From Paenibacillus sp. UNC499MF (GTDB taxonomy: Bacteria > Bacillota > Bacilli > Paenibacillales > NBRC-103111): a stretch of DNA of 64,000 nt. The position numbers and the translations under genes are program-made. Shown piece by piece: positions 18,020 through 27,864 of the stretch (position 1 is its first letter; the number at the start of each line of letters is the position of its first letter). The stretch spans positions 124,001 through 188,000 of the forward strand of contig NZ_FNVF01000009.1 in NCBI RefSeq assembly GCF_900107975.1, written 5' to 3'. The notes below the pieces were generated by a model. The model was not told the DNA's origin and did no database searches. It worked only from the letters and a program-made list of their open reading frames with translations.

Positions 18020-19402
18020 TTAGGCTTCTCTTAACTCCTTAATTACGTCCTCGGCAAACTGATCGGTAAACCGAATGGTTCCGTGATCTTGTACGATCCG
18101 CCCTTCCTTGATGCGATTTTCGAGCCAATCCGTAATAAAGGAGGGGGCATAACCGCCTTGTCCGAATTCCCCGCCAAAGACAATGATGTTCGGATAAGCT
18201 GCCGCATATTGATCGCGACTTGTTTCCGGGTATGACTTCGTATATAACCAAAACTGCACATCATACATGACAGTCGATAATTCATCCGCATGGAAAGAAA
18301 AATGGCCTTTCTCTTCAACAATTCGTGTACATAGGCTGCGGATTTTCCATTCAATTTGTTCCACTTCGGTTACCCGAGAGCAAAGCTCCTCCAGCAAAGG
18401 AGAAAATTTGCCGTGTGCCACTTTATTTAAATCATGTTCCTTGTCTTCCTCGGAAGTATCATATTCTTCATCGCTCACTAAGCCTCTAATAAACGCTTCA
18501 AAATTATCGGCCAGGAAGGTAATCTCATAGTCATCTTCTTGATCGACATGGATAACTTCAGGTTCGCCCTCTCTGCCGCAGGCCCGATAGTCTAACATGA
18601 CCACATCATGACCTGCAGAGGGACAATCACAGATGACCACCCCAATGTCGGGATATCCCCATTCTTCAATCATAAACGGACTGCCCAGATCCCCGCACAG
18701 TGAATAGCTTTTCTCGCGCCCAATACCCATAATGCCCGAAATCGCTATGTGGTCCTCAGCCCAGGAAGTAGGTTCCTCTGTCGGAAAGTTGGTATTCCTC
18801 GGTACTCCGCCATTCCGCTGCTTCATCAATTCAATATATGAGGTGGGGAGCTTGTAACCAAGCTCTTTCTCAATAGATAGGATTAGTTCTTCCGTAGGAG
18901 GCTCAGATTGATAGGAGTTTCTTGCATACTCGCTATCATCCCAGAAATCAGCCAGAGAGCCATCTGAAAAAGGAACCTTCTCCTCAACCGAACCGCCCGT
19001 CTCAAGGGAAGCTTTCTTCTTGGCGAGCCGGAGTTCTTCTCTTTTCTGCTTCTCCGCTTTTTGAAGGCTCCGTCTTAAGAAGTACTCCGTATTTGGATCG
19101 TCAGACTTTAATTCATCAGATTTGCGGAAAGCTTGAACTGCTTCCTCATATCTTTTCAGATGAAATAGACTAAAACCTGCCCGAAAATGCCAGAGGGAAT
19201 CCTGTTTGCCAGCCTCGGCAACGGTCTCAAGCTGACAGAGCGCTTCTTCATAAAGCCCCAAATTGTTATAAGCTCTGGCCAGGAGACTGACCGCTTCATA
19301 ATCTCGTTCTTCATCGGGAATAGCGATCAGCAAATCCACAATGTTCTGATGTTTGTCTTCTTCATGCCACTCGTTCAGTTGATTAGTAAGCGTTTCTTTC
19401 AT
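18020..19402 (-). CDS. TPR protein with SMI1/KNR4 (SUKH) domain
   Basis: 460 aa. Residues about 5-125 contain tetratricopeptide-like helices (LLARAYNNLGLYEEALCQLE, HLKRYEEAVQAF), then a Lys/Glu-rich linker. A SMI1/KNR4 fold follows (EELILSIEKELGYKLPTSY, MKQRNGG, GDLGSPFMIEEWGYPDIG), with a long acidic C-terminal part of no recognised family. SUKH proteins often serve as immunity proteins to nuclease or deaminase toxins, but no toxin gene is adjacent. ATG 19402 is behind GGAGG; the TTG four codons upstream is less likely. A 75-bp part of this gene recurs degraded at 61531-61603. Confidence 0.8.
   Translation of the reverse strand: MKETLTNQLNEWHEEDKHQNIVDLLIAIPDEERDYEAVSLLARAYNNLGLYEEALCQLETVAEAGKQDSLWHFRAGFSLFHLKRYEEAVQAFRKSDELKSDDPNTEYFLRRSLQKAEKQKREELRLAKKKASLETGGSVEEKVPFSDGSLADFWDDSEYARNSYQSEPPTEELILSIEKELGYKLPTSYIELMKQRNGGVPRNTNFPTEEPTSWAEDHIAISGIMGIGREKSYSLCGDLGSPFMIEEWGYPDIGVVICDCPSAGHDVVMLDYRACGREGEPEVIHVDQEDDYEITFLADNFEAFIRGLVSDEEYDTSEEDKEHDLNKVAHGKFSPLLEELCSRVTEVEQIEWKIRSLCTRIVEEKGHFSFHADELSTVMYDVQFWLYTKSYPETSRDQYAAAYPNIIVFGGEFGQGGYAPSFITDWLENRIKEGRIVQDHGTIRFTDQFAEDVIKELREA
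18458..18532. repeat. Segment duplicated at 61531-61603
   Basis: This 75-bp internal part of the SMI1/KNR4 gene matches 61531-61603 with only a few substitutions and two single-base deletions, by eye over 90 percent. Here it lies in an intact frame; there it is a scrap. Confidence 0.8.
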
Positions 19403-19543
19403 CTCTACCTCCAAGATGTTTATTTAGATAATAGGTTCATTTGTACTTTGACAGCCTCTACCATTACTATAGTACGATCTATAAGGAGATGCCACTTAAG
19501 ACGTTCCTATTGTTCAACTAAGGTGGAACGACAGGTGAACTAG

Positions 19544-19570
19544 CAGACCACGGCAGTGGTCTGTTTTTCT
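19544..19570 (+). terminator. Hairpin terminator
   Basis: CAGACCAC-GGCA-GTGGTCTG followed by TTTTTC. No intact plus-strand gene precedes it, so it may belong to a lost transcript or protect the hydrolase gene from read-through. Confidence 0.6.
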
Positions 19571-19621
19571 GCATTTTCATTGACGAGTCCTCCCATACCG
19601 CAAGAACTTATATTACAAAAT

Positions 19622-19639
19622 TGTAAGGTACATGTAAGG
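19622..19639 (+). promoter_or_regulatory. Direct repeat TGTAAGG with 11-bp period
   Basis: TGTAAGG-TACA-TGTAAGG lies about 80 bp upstream of the hydrolase start. An 11-bp repeat period on one helix face is typical of OmpR/PhoP-type response regulator sites; function is inferred. Confidence 0.3.
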
Positions 19640-19717
19640 CAATTCGATTCGCTTAGGCCAGCCTGTCAGGATAAAATTGGAACAAATAAAAATAGATTTT
19701 TTCAGAGGAGAATCGAG

Positions 19718-21220
19718 ATGAGGCTGTTTGAACTGCTGCTTTTTTTATCAAACATCGGCTTGTTTGCATTAACAGTCCTAGTAAAAAAAGGACGGCGTAC
19801 AATTCCAGTATTCATTGCAAGCGGGATCGCCACACTTTTACTGGTCATTCATTGGACGGTGGAAGGATACAGAGTTCAGCTGCTTTTCTCCTATTGCATA
19901 ACGATCATTTTTTTAGCCGTTTCAGGTTATAGCTATTTTAAAAAAACCGGACCCAAAAAAATCCCGCGATTCATGTTGGGTTCAGCTTATACCGCTATAA
20001 CGGTAATGCTGGCCTTAACAGCGGGGCTTATGTATGTTTTTCCTGTATTTAAACTGCCTGAACCGACAGGCGAATTTAAGGTAGGAACGCGAACTTTTCA
20101 TTTCGTAGATACAAATAGGGAAGAGATTTTCGACAAAGCCAGAGCTGGTAAAAGAGAATTAATGGTTCAGGTATGGTATCCGGCTCAGGCCGGGACCGGC
20201 AAGTACGCGCCCGTTGTTCCCGACACCCGAATTTTACGTTATATGGCCGCGGAGTACGGCCTTCCCGGGTTTACTTTTCAACACTTGAAGTATGTACCTG
20301 GTCATACTTATCCGGGGGCCGAAATCTCTTCGGCACAGCCTTCATACCCGCTGATCCTTGCGAATCCCGGCAACGGCTCTTCCAGGTTCCTCCACACGTC
20401 GCAAGCTGAAAATCTCGCGAGTCACGGATATATCGTGGCAGTGATCGACCACACCTACAATACATTTGCAACCGAGTTTCCGGACGGGCGAATCACGACC
20501 AGCACAACCGACGATTTATTCTCGCCCGACCATGATTACTTGACGAGCAGAGGAAATCGCGACAAATTGGGGAAAGTTTTAACCGACGATGTGGCTTTTA
20601 CGCTGGACCAATTCGAGCTTATCCAATCGGGACAGATTCCGAGTCATCTAAAAGGGCGGATTGATCTCGGTCACGTCGGGGTGTTCGGTCATTCCATCGG
20701 CGGAGCGACGGCCTATGACGCTTCTTACGATCCGCGAATCGCGGTCGGAATAGACCTTGACGGAGGGCTTTATCGTCTGCGTGACAAAGAGGGTCTGCGA
20801 AAGCCGTTTTTGTTCATCAACTCGGAAAGCTATTTCGAAAAATTAAAAATGGTGATGGATAACCGGGTCTACACGGATGAAGAGATTAACCGTATGGGGT
20901 CAACAAGAGAGTGGGAGGACCAAGTAACGGAAGACAAAAAGTTAGAGCTTGAACGGATGCGCGAAACGGTTGTTTCAGGGGGACAATTCCTCTATATCGA
21001 TAATACGGAACATTTGAATTTTACCGACATACAATTCATTTCTCCGATATTCAAGCTGCTGGGCATTACAGGAAAGATTGCTCCCGAAAGGGCGAACTCC
21101 GTTATCAATGCCTATATGCTGGATTTCTTCGATATGCATCTGAAAAATCAAGCCGGAAACTTAATGAAAGGACCGGATAGCCGCTTTCCGGAAGTGAAGT
21201 CTGTAAGTTCGCTTTTATAA
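19718..21220 (+). CDS. Membrane-anchored alpha/beta hydrolase (PAF-acetylhydrolase-like)
   Basis: 500 aa. Three to four hydrophobic segments fill residues 1-115, then an outward-facing or cytosolic alpha/beta hydrolase domain follows. The nucleophile elbow is GHSIGG, with VIDHTYNTFATEFPDG and a late EHLNF as candidate acid/His regions; overall it resembles platelet-activating-factor acetylhydrolase-type proteins. ATG 19718 follows AGAGGAG; the frame is open 54 codons further upstream but that part has no ribosome site. A paralogue of the same plan is at 36234. Substrate unknown, perhaps a lipid ester. Confidence 0.75.
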   Translation: MRLFELLLFLSNIGLFALTVLVKKGRRTIPVFIASGIATLLLVIHWTVEGYRVQLLFSYCITIIFLAVSGYSYFKKTGPKKIPRFMLGSAYTAITVMLALTAGLMYVFPVFKLPEPTGEFKVGTRTFHFVDTNREEIFDKARAGKRELMVQVWYPAQAGTGKYAPVVPDTRILRYMAAEYGLPGFTFQHLKYVPGHTYPGAEISSAQPSYPLILANPGNGSSRFLHTSQAENLASHGYIVAVIDHTYNTFATEFPDGRITTSTTDDLFSPDHDYLTSRGNRDKLGKVLTDDVAFTLDQFELIQSGQIPSHLKGRIDLGHVGVFGHSIGGATAYDASYDPRIAVGIDLDGGLYRLRDKEGLRKPFLFINSESYFEKLKMVMDNRVYTDEEINRMGSTREWEDQVTEDKKLELERMRETVVSGGQFLYIDNTEHLNFTDIQFISPIFKLLGITGKIAPERANSVINAYMLDFFDMHLKNQAGNLMKGPDSRFPEVKSVSSLL

Positions 21221-21545
21221 ATTTGGGAAGCAACTAAGCCGGAAAAACCAGAAACTCCTCAATTAGTACAGAACTGCTCGAATTTACAGTTCGGAATGAA
21301 ACAAATCAATTCAAGTTTGGACTCCTAAAAGCTCCGTAGTAAACTTCCGACAACGTATGAGCTTAAACTATCGAGGAAACTTTAGCTCAATACACAACAT
21401 AGATGAAGCTGCCGCGGCGAACGGCAGCTTCATTGCGTGAAGGGGCAGTATTTTGAATAACTCTTGTTTTTACGCTCGAAATAATGGTAATATTTTACGG
21501 GAACATGTGTTTGTTATTATATTTTCCAATGATAGGGGAATAGGT
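21221..21545. other. Intergenic region
   Basis: No gene is evident. A GC-rich hairpin at 21404-21432 is listed separately; the remainder shows no recognisable motif. Confidence 0.5.
21404..21432 (+). terminator. Strong hairpin without T tract
   Basis: TGAAGCTGCCG and CGGCAGCTTCA form an 11-bp stem around CGGCGAA. The following bases are TTGCG, so termination would be weak or the hairpin serves RNA stability. Confidence 0.45.
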
Positions 21546-21743
21546 ATGGTTGAAATCATTGAAAAAGAGCAATTTTCGGTTATCGGAAAAACAGGAAAAG
21601 GTTTTACTAAGGAAGCTCCCCAATGGATGCCATCCTTATGGAAAGAAGCAAATAGTAACTTTATTGAGATAAGCAATCTCGCCATCCATCATCATGTGCA
21701 AACGGCTCCCGTTTGTTTCGTTAAGGAGCGGTTGTTTACATGA
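21546..21743 (+). pseudogene. Truncated GyrI-like effector-binding domain
   Basis: The reading MVEIIEKEQFSVIGKTGKG resembles the start of GyrI/AraC effector-binding domain proteins, which run to about 150 aa. Here the similarity fades after about 45 residues (WMPSLWKEAN) and the frame ends at 21743, overlapping the next start by ATGA. A 3' truncation joined to the YcaQ-like gene is inferred. Confidence 0.45.
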
Positions 21744-22933
21744 TCCAATTGACGAAGCGCCAGGCAAGGCAATTTATGCTATTGAAGCACGGATTGTTGG
21801 ACAAATATCGTTTTACCGGAAAGCAGGGAATATTGGATTTTGTGCGGCAGGTCGGCTGTATTCAATACGATCCCATCGATGTTTGCGGAAAAAACGCCGA
21901 GCTGGTACTGCAGTCGCGAATCAAAGGATTTACCAAGAACATGCTCGCCGAGCTGCTGTATCAAGATAGAATTCTTGTCGATTATCCCGATAAAAATTTG
22001 GCCATTATCCCTGTCGAGGACTGGCCGTATTTTGAGCGGTACAGGCAGGCCGCCCGACAACATGCCAAGCGTTATCCCGAAATGGAAGCGTTGATAGAGC
22101 AAGTACGAGCTCATATCCAAAATCACGGTGCGCTAAGTTCCGATGATCTAAAATTGGGTGGAAATTTCGCTTGGCGATCCGCCATCCACTGGAGCAGCGG
22201 AAACAATACATCCCGGTCGGTGCTGGAGCAGATGTACTCGACAGGCGAGTTGATTATACATCACAAAAAAGGAACACGGAAATATTACGATATCGCAGAG
22301 AAGTACATACAGCCAAATCTGCTGAATGCACCCGAGCCTCTGGAGGGCGAGCTTGAGCATTACAAGTGGCGGGTACTGCGTCGAATCGGCGCTGTTGGCC
22401 TTTTATGGAACCGCGCATCCGATGCCTGGCTGAACATATGGGGATTGAAAGCGGAGCAGCGCAACGAGGTTTTCCGCCAACTGTTGCACGAAGCACGCAT
22501 TGTTGCTGTTGCCGTGGAACAAATGAAGGATATACTTTATTGCCGCGCGGAAGACTTGCCGCTTATTTAAACCGTTCTGCAAAATCCGGCGCCGCAATGG
22601 CGCTGCGAGCTGATTGCCCCGCTAGATAATTTCATATGGGACAGAAAACTGATCAACGAATTGTTTGGATTCGACTACACCTGGGAGATTTACACGCCTG
22701 CAATCAAACGGAAATTCGGCTATTATGTGCTGCCTATACTATACGGAGAAAGCCTCATCGGACGAGCCGAGGTAATCGCGGAGCGAAAAGCCGGGACGCT
22801 CGTTGTTAAAAACATCTGGTACGAAAACGATATAAAGCCAACAAAGCAATTGCGAACAGCCTTGAACCATTGTTTTCAAAATTTTGCATTATTCAACGGA
22901 TGCGAGACAATTTCGAATGAGTCTATGAACTGA
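21740..22933 (+). pseudogene. YcaQ-like winged-helix protein, interrupted by one stop codon
   Basis: The frame encodes a 397-residue winged-helix protein of the YcaQ/AlkX family (COG3214), DNA glycosylases that unhook interstrand crosslinks. N-terminal hallmarks such as GCIQYDPIDV and the C-terminal ELIAPLDNFIWDRKL are both present. A single in-frame TAA at 22568-22570 separates residues 1-276 from the rest, and the reading continues unbroken to 22933. Apart from that codon the gene looks intact, so the inactivation is recent, a sequencing error, or a case of read-through. The catalytic C-terminal part would be lost from the short product. Confidence 0.85.
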
Positions 22934-23000
22934 GCTTTCTAAGCCTGCAGCATATTCATCATCTCTTGTTTCCTTCTCCATACGGCAGCCCCGCTTCTTC

Positions 23001-23864
23001 TTAATTAAAATAATCTGCGATAAAGTCAAGAAACTTGCGCGCCGCCAGGGAAAAATAGCGGTTCTCCGACCAATAGACCCGGTAGCTCCGTTGGCAAGCA
23101 GGGGACTCGACCCGCAGCAGCTTAAGGCCTTCTTCTTCGCCGCTTTTACAGCCGAACAAAGCTACGCCTAGTCCGGTCCGAACGAGGCTGATGATAGCCG
23201 CGGGTTCGTCTACTTGGCAGACGAATCTCGGCGATATGCCTGCTTGCCGGAAGAAGGCGTCGTTTATTTTCTGCATGGCGTGGCCTTCCTTGTATCCGAT
23301 AAACGGATCATCTCCTACCTCGCTGAGACGGATATTACTGCGATCGGCAAAGCGGTGATCGCGGGAAACGGCGAGATAAACATCTTCCTTGAGCACGGTC
23401 GCCCAACATAATCCCGCCAGCTCGATCGGCAGTGCCGTAAAACCGATATCGATGCTGCCGGCCTCAAACATGCGAGTCATTTCCTCCGTCGATGCTTGCG
23501 TTATTTGTATATTAACGTCCGGATATAACGCAAGAAAGGCACCCAGGGGATCCGATAAACGATCCAGTGACGTCATGGCGAGACGAATACGGCCAAACTC
23601 CAACCCTGCCAGGTCAGTCACTTCGCGACGTCCCTCCTCAAGAAGCTCAAGCGCCGCATCCACTTTTTCCAAAAAGGTTTTGCCGAATGAATTCAGCCTG
23701 ATTTGCTTGCCGATCCGGTCGAAGAGCAGAACGCCCATGTCCTCTTCCAGCCGAGCAATCGTTTTGCTTAGAGCGGGCTGAGCGATTTGCAGCTCTTGAG
23801 CGGCTTTCGTCATATGCTCCATCCGGGCAACCTTCTGAAAATATCGCAATTGTAACATTTCCAC
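23001..23864 (-). CDS. LysR family transcriptional regulator
   Basis: 287 aa. The N-terminal winged helix (HMTKAAQELQIAQPALSKTI, RLEEDMGVLLFDR) and the two-lobed periplasmic-binding-like effector domain are typical of LysR. GTG 23864 has GGAGG eight bases away; ATG 23858 is the alternative. It is divergent from the MFS transporter at 24021 with 156 bp between, so it most likely activates the MFS, quinone oxidoreductase and FMN reductase genes in response to a quinone, azo or drug-like compound. Confidence 0.9.
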   Translation of the reverse strand: MEMLQLRYFQKVARMEHMTKAAQELQIAQPALSKTIARLEEDMGVLLFDRIGKQIRLNSFGKTFLEKVDAALELLEEGRREVTDLAGLEFGRIRLAMTSLDRLSDPLGAFLALYPDVNIQITQASTEEMTRMFEAGSIDIGFTALPIELAGLCWATVLKEDVYLAVSRDHRFADRSNIRLSEVGDDPFIGYKEGHAMQKINDAFFRQAGISPRFVCQVDEPAAIISLVRTGLGVALFGCKSGEEEGLKLLRVESPACQRSYRVYWSENRYFSLAARKFLDFIADYFN

Positions 23865-24020
23865 AGTTGGCACCTCCACTTATATACTTGATGGAATAAG
23901 ATATATGTTCAAATATGTATTTTTAATTATTGATTATCGGTTATAGAATAGCTTTAAGCAAGTGAAAAGTGTCAGGCTTTCCCAGAAAATAAGCTTGCGT
24001 ACACGAAAGCAGGTGGAAAG

Positions 24021-25400
24021 GTGGAATTACAAGCGCAGAAGAGGCAAGGACAGCCAATCATATACATTCTCGCGTTCACGCTGGTCCTATCTGTCATGAG
24101 CGGAACGATGTTCAACATCGTTTTACCCGTTATCGCTGAACAGTTTCAGCTAACGGTCGCTCAAGTCAGCTGGGTGACGTCAGGGTATTTGCTGGTCTAT
24201 GCAGTCGGAACCGTCATCTACGGGAAGTTGTCGGATATGTATGGACTGAGGAGCGTGCTTACGTTCGGCCTTGTTCTCCTTGCGCTCGGTTCGTTATTCG
24301 GATTGTTCGCGCAGGCTTATTGGATGGTTCTTCTAGGCAGGGTCATACAAGCCGCGGGAGCGGCAGTCATCCCGGCAGCGGCAAGCATTATACCCGTTCG
24401 CTATTATCCGGAAGAGCAGCGCGGCCTTGTATTGGGCATAGCGATGACCGGCATGTCGATCGGCAGTGCGATTGGTCCGGTCGTTGCCGCTTTTGTAGTC
24501 AGCTTCCTCCATTGGCGATGGCTGTTCTTCATGCCTATCCTGACCTTAATCACTTTGCCGTATTATCGCGGGTTTCTGAGAGAGGAGAGCAGGAGACAAG
24601 ACAAGCGCATGGATTGGATGGGAGGCGGACTGCTCGTCGGAGCGGCGGCCATGCTGCTTCTGGCTATCACGTACGAGACGTGGATAGCGGGTTTTGGCTC
24701 TGTCGTATTGTTCATCTTGTTATTCATGCGAATTAATTACGCCAATGAGCCTTTTATTCCACGGGACTTGACTCGCAACAAAGGATTTTCGATCGGGTTA
24801 ACGTTAGCCTTTCTTGCAACGAGTATCGGGTATTCGCTGTATTTCCTGACTCCCCAGCTAATGAATCAGGTCCAGCAATTGGATACTGGTATGACGGGGT
24901 TCGTAATGGTACCGGCAGCTGTTGTGGCAGCAATACTGGGAAAGAGCGGCGGCAAGCTGGCGGATGTGAAAGGGATACCGTTCTTATTTTATTCAGCGTC
25001 CGCCATGTTGTTGATCTGCTTTTCCCTGATGTCTTCTTTCGCGGAAAAGTCACCTGTTGCTATCGCGTGTTTTCTTATACTGGGTGTCGTCGGGCAGTCC
25101 TTTCTTTACATGTCATTATCTAATCAAATATCCCGGACATTAGCGAAAGAGCAGATTGGCGTAGGGATGGGCGTGCTGGCCATGTCGAATTTTATAGCTG
25201 GAGCCGTGGCCGCAAATTTATACGGGAAAATCGTCGATCATGGATCCGGTGTGCATTGGAACCCGATGATTATGGAACCGAAAGCATTCGTGTACAGCAA
25301 TCTTTATCTTGTGCTTGGCTTTTTGCACGTGTTCATTCTATTGATTTACCGGTATAAACTCGGCAAAAAGGTAAGCGACCGTATAACCGGCAACAGTTGA
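24021..25400 (+). CDS. MFS drug efflux transporter (DHA2/TetA(L)-like)
   Basis: 459 aa with about 14 membrane segments. Motif A-like YGKLSDMYGLRSVL in the loop after helix 2 and GMSIGSAIGPVVAAF (motif C-like) in helix 5 place it with proton-coupled drug antiporters near TetA(L)/QacA. The start is GTG 24021 behind AGGTGG. It is the first gene of a LysR-divergent operon with two redox enzymes, suggesting export of a toxic compound that the partners also detoxify. Confidence 0.85.
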   Translation: MELQAQKRQGQPIIYILAFTLVLSVMSGTMFNIVLPVIAEQFQLTVAQVSWVTSGYLLVYAVGTVIYGKLSDMYGLRSVLTFGLVLLALGSLFGLFAQAYWMVLLGRVIQAAGAAVIPAAASIIPVRYYPEEQRGLVLGIAMTGMSIGSAIGPVVAAFVVSFLHWRWLFFMPILTLITLPYYRGFLREESRRQDKRMDWMGGGLLVGAAAMLLLAITYETWIAGFGSVVLFILLFMRINYANEPFIPRDLTRNKGFSIGLTLAFLATSIGYSLYFLTPQLMNQVQQLDTGMTGFVMVPAAVVAAILGKSGGKLADVKGIPFLFYSASAMLLICFSLMSSFAEKSPVAIACFLILGVVGQSFLYMSLSNQISRTLAKEQIGVGMGVLAMSNFIAGAVAANLYGKIVDHGSGVHWNPMIMEPKAFVYSNLYLVLGFLHVFILLIYRYKLGKKVSDRITGNS

Positions 25401-25437
25401 TCATTGTCCAACAATCGGATTCAAGGAGGAGATAGCA

Positions 25438-26352
25438 ATGAAAGCAGCGGCGTTTAATAAATACGGCGGACCGGAAGTGATGAAAATAATCGAGTTTCCC
25501 GACCCGCAGGCAGGTCCTGGTCAAGTCAGGGTCCGGGTGAAAACAGCGGGCGTACAGCATTACGATTGCAGCATACGAAGCGGATGGATGCCCCCGGGAG
25601 TGAGCGATCAATTGCCGAAAATACCTGGAAATGAATTCGCGGGCATTGTCGATCAAGTAGGGGATGGCGTGCACGGGTTCGAAGTTGGCTCCGAGGTACT
25701 CGGTTTCACCTTGTTGAATGGTTATGCTGAATATGTTATCGCCGGTGTTGATCAAATCGTGAAGAAACCTGCGAGTATGTCTTGGGAGGTAGCGGGTGGT
25801 TTGACGGGAAACGGACAGGGTGCTTATATCGCGCTGCAGGCTATCCGGGTTGAAGAGGGCGATACGATTCTGATCCATGGCGCCGCCGGTTCGCTTGGCT
25901 CTTATGCGGTGCAGCTTGCGAAGCTGTGGGGTGCGAAGACGGTCATCGGAACGGCAAGCGAAAGCAACCACGACTATATTCGTTCATTAGGCGCCATACC
26001 GGTTACGTACGGAGAGGGGCTTGTCGACAGGGTACGCGCTCTGGCTCCACAAGGCGTTGATGCCGCCTTCGACACGGCAGGCGCCGACGCTGTCCGGGCA
26101 TCGGTCCAACTGGTGGAGGACAGAAACAGAATCTGTACGTTTGTCGCTTACGACATTATCGAGGAGCTTGGCATCCCCGCTGTCCGCGGTGTTCGCTCTG
26201 CGGCCAGGCTCGCCGAGCTAGCCGAGCTTCACGCCAGCGGAAAGCTGCGCACGACGATACGCCAGACGTTCCCGCTTAATCAGGCCGAAGCGGCTCATCG
26301 ATTGATCGAGACCCGGCACGGGCGGGGTAAAATCGTTCTTACTATCGAGTAA
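25438..26352 (+). CDS. NADP-dependent quinone oxidoreductase (zinc-free MDR family)
   Basis: 304 aa medium-chain reductase. GROES-like domain at residues 1-120 (PGNEFAGIVDQVGDGV), Rossmann domain with ILIHGAAGSLGSYAVQLAK. The structural-zinc cysteines of alcohol dehydrogenases are absent, as in quinone oxidoreductases. Starts behind GGAGGAG, 37 nt after the MFS gene. Probably reduces quinones or enones with NADPH. Confidence 0.88.
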   Translation: MKAAAFNKYGGPEVMKIIEFPDPQAGPGQVRVRVKTAGVQHYDCSIRSGWMPPGVSDQLPKIPGNEFAGIVDQVGDGVHGFEVGSEVLGFTLLNGYAEYVIAGVDQIVKKPASMSWEVAGGLTGNGQGAYIALQAIRVEEGDTILIHGAAGSLGSYAVQLAKLWGAKTVIGTASESNHDYIRSLGAIPVTYGEGLVDRVRALAPQGVDAAFDTAGADAVRASVQLVEDRNRICTFVAYDIIEELGIPAVRGVRSAARLAELAELHASGKLRTTIRQTFPLNQAEAAHRLIETRHGRGKIVLTIE

Positions 26353-26373
26353 CTATTGAGGAGGATAACAACT

Positions 26374-26928
26374 ATGGCTAAAGAAAACTTGAGAATCGGG
26401 ATTATTCTTGGAAGCACAAGGCAGGGCAGGGTTAGCCCTCAAGTAGGCGAATGGGTGAAAGGTATCACGGACAAGCGAGCGGATGCGGAATATGAAATTG
26501 TCGATATCCGCGAGTATCAATTGCCTTTCTACGGGGAAGGAAACGGGGAAGAGCCTGGCTCCAAGGCATGGCAGCAAACAATCGATCGGCTCGACGGGTA
26601 TGTCTTTATCGTTCAGGAATATAACCATAGCATTACGGGCGCATTGAAAAATGCACTTGATTCCGCGTACAAAGAGTGGAACAACAAAGCGGCCGGCATC
26701 ATAAGCTACGGTTCGGCGGGTGGCGCTCGAGCTGCAGAGCATTTGCGGGGCATATTGGGCGAATTGGCGGTATCCGATGTCCGTGTAAATCCGACCTTTT
26801 CCCTCTTTACAGAATTCGAACAGTACAAAACGTTCAAACCATCCGACTTGCACGCGAACAACGTCACCGCGATGCTGGACCAAGTTATCGCTTGGAGTGG
26901 CGCTTTGAAGAGCTTGCGTAAAAGTTAA
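26374..26928 (+). CDS. NADPH-dependent FMN reductase
   Basis: 184-aa flavodoxin-like protein. The phosphate loop GSTRQGRVSPQV, the QEYNHSITGALKNALD segment and YGSAGGARAAEHLR match the SsuE/ArsH/azoreductase-type FMN reductase family. ATG 26374 follows GAGGAGGA, 21 nt after the preceding stop. Last gene of the LysR-controlled operon; likely reduces quinones, azo dyes or free FMN. Confidence 0.9.
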   Translation: MAKENLRIGIILGSTRQGRVSPQVGEWVKGITDKRADAEYEIVDIREYQLPFYGEGNGEEPGSKAWQQTIDRLDGYVFIVQEYNHSITGALKNALDSAYKEWNNKAAGIISYGSAGGARAAEHLRGILGELAVSDVRVNPTFSLFTEFEQYKTFKPSDLHANNVTAMLDQVIAWSGALKSLRKS

Positions 26929-26937
26929 GATAACGAA

Positions 26938-26978
26938 AAGACCCCATCAGAGCCGTGCTCGATTGGGTCTTTTTTTTG
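26938..26978 (+). terminator. Rho-independent terminator
   Basis: AAGACCC and GGGTCTT pair across a 20-nt loop with inner complementarity, followed by eight T. Ends the LysR-linked operon. Confidence 0.8.
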
Positions 26979-27094
26979 CGGGATGTAGTGGATACGCTGT
27001 AGCGAAATCGGCTAATGGAACGGTTCTTCACCTCGTTGTTCTGAAGGAAAAGAAACCAGGGAGATTTGTCAGGACGAAGATGACATTAGCACCG

Positions 27095-27706
27095 TTAAAG
27101 TGAAAAAGTAGATGTCAGTCCGGCATAGTCACCGGCCAAGCTTGCCAGTGGCTTCCATTTATCAACTGCCGTTTTATAATTTCCCGCATACGATGCGGAA
27201 TCTATTTGCACGTGCTTTACGATTCCTAAAACCAGATGATCTCCGCCGACGGGAATAATTCGATCAAGTTTTAGCTCGAAAGCGATCGGGGCCTCAAGTA
27301 CGGCTGGTACATTGACGCACTTAGAGGGCTTGGGCGTAACTCCTGCAAGTTCAAACTCATTCTTTAACGGCCCGACATTTGCGGACGAACGCTGCATCGC
27401 TTCGCCTAGAGGCTCGGAAACCATATTAATCACATACTCTCCGAGCTCACGAATATTGGTCAGCGTATCCTTGACCGTACCGTCTCGTTCGCCTACGCCC
27501 GGGCCGATGGAAATCAGCAGTGTTGGCGGGTTACGGGAAGCAACAGTAAAAAAGCTAAAGGGGGCCAAATTTAATACGCCTTCCTTGCTTTTGGACGAAA
27601 CCCACGCAATGGGTCTCGGTACAACTGAACCGATCATCAATTTATACATGTCATGCTCGCTTAAATCGCTCGTATTAAACTCGATTGCATCATAACTTGG
27701 CATCAT
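27095..27706 (-). CDS. Flavin reductase-like (FMN-binding split barrel) protein
   Basis: 203 aa of the DIM6/NTAB flavin reductase-like family. VVPRPIAWVSSKSKEGVLNL, APFSFFTVASRNPPTLL and EYVINMVSEPLGEAM match FMN-binding and dimer segments. ATG 27706 or 27703 may start; both are close to AAAGGA. It is divergent from an HxlR regulator with a palindrome between, a common arrangement for redox-sensing control. Confidence 0.88.
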   Translation of the reverse strand: MMPSYDAIEFNTSDLSEHDMYKLMIGSVVPRPIAWVSSKSKEGVLNLAPFSFFTVASRNPPTLLISIGPGVGERDGTVKDTLTNIRELGEYVINMVSEPLGEAMQRSSANVGPLKNEFELAGVTPKPSKCVNVPAVLEAPIAFELKLDRIIPVGGDHLVLGIVKHVQIDSASYAGNYKTAVDKWKPLASLAGDYAGLTSTFSL

Positions 27707-27818
27707 GATTATCCTTTCCTTACTTTCTCCGGCGGCAGTTTCGGTTTAAACTGGTAACCAGAGAGAAGTTAACTGCATGCACTTGGAACTCATACTAGCA
27801 CATATCCTCAAAAAAAAT

Positions 27819-27841
27819 AGTATGCACTTTAAAGTGAGTAT
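27819..27841. promoter_or_regulatory. Palindromic operator candidate for HxlR
   Basis: The core CACTTTAAAGTG (27825-27836) is a perfect 12-bp palindrome flanked by TA/TA at equal distance. It lies 24 bp before the hxlR-like start in a divergent promoter region, as expected for HxlR-type control. Confidence 0.5.
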
Positions 27842-27864
27842 TTTCTTTACGGGAAGGGAACTTG

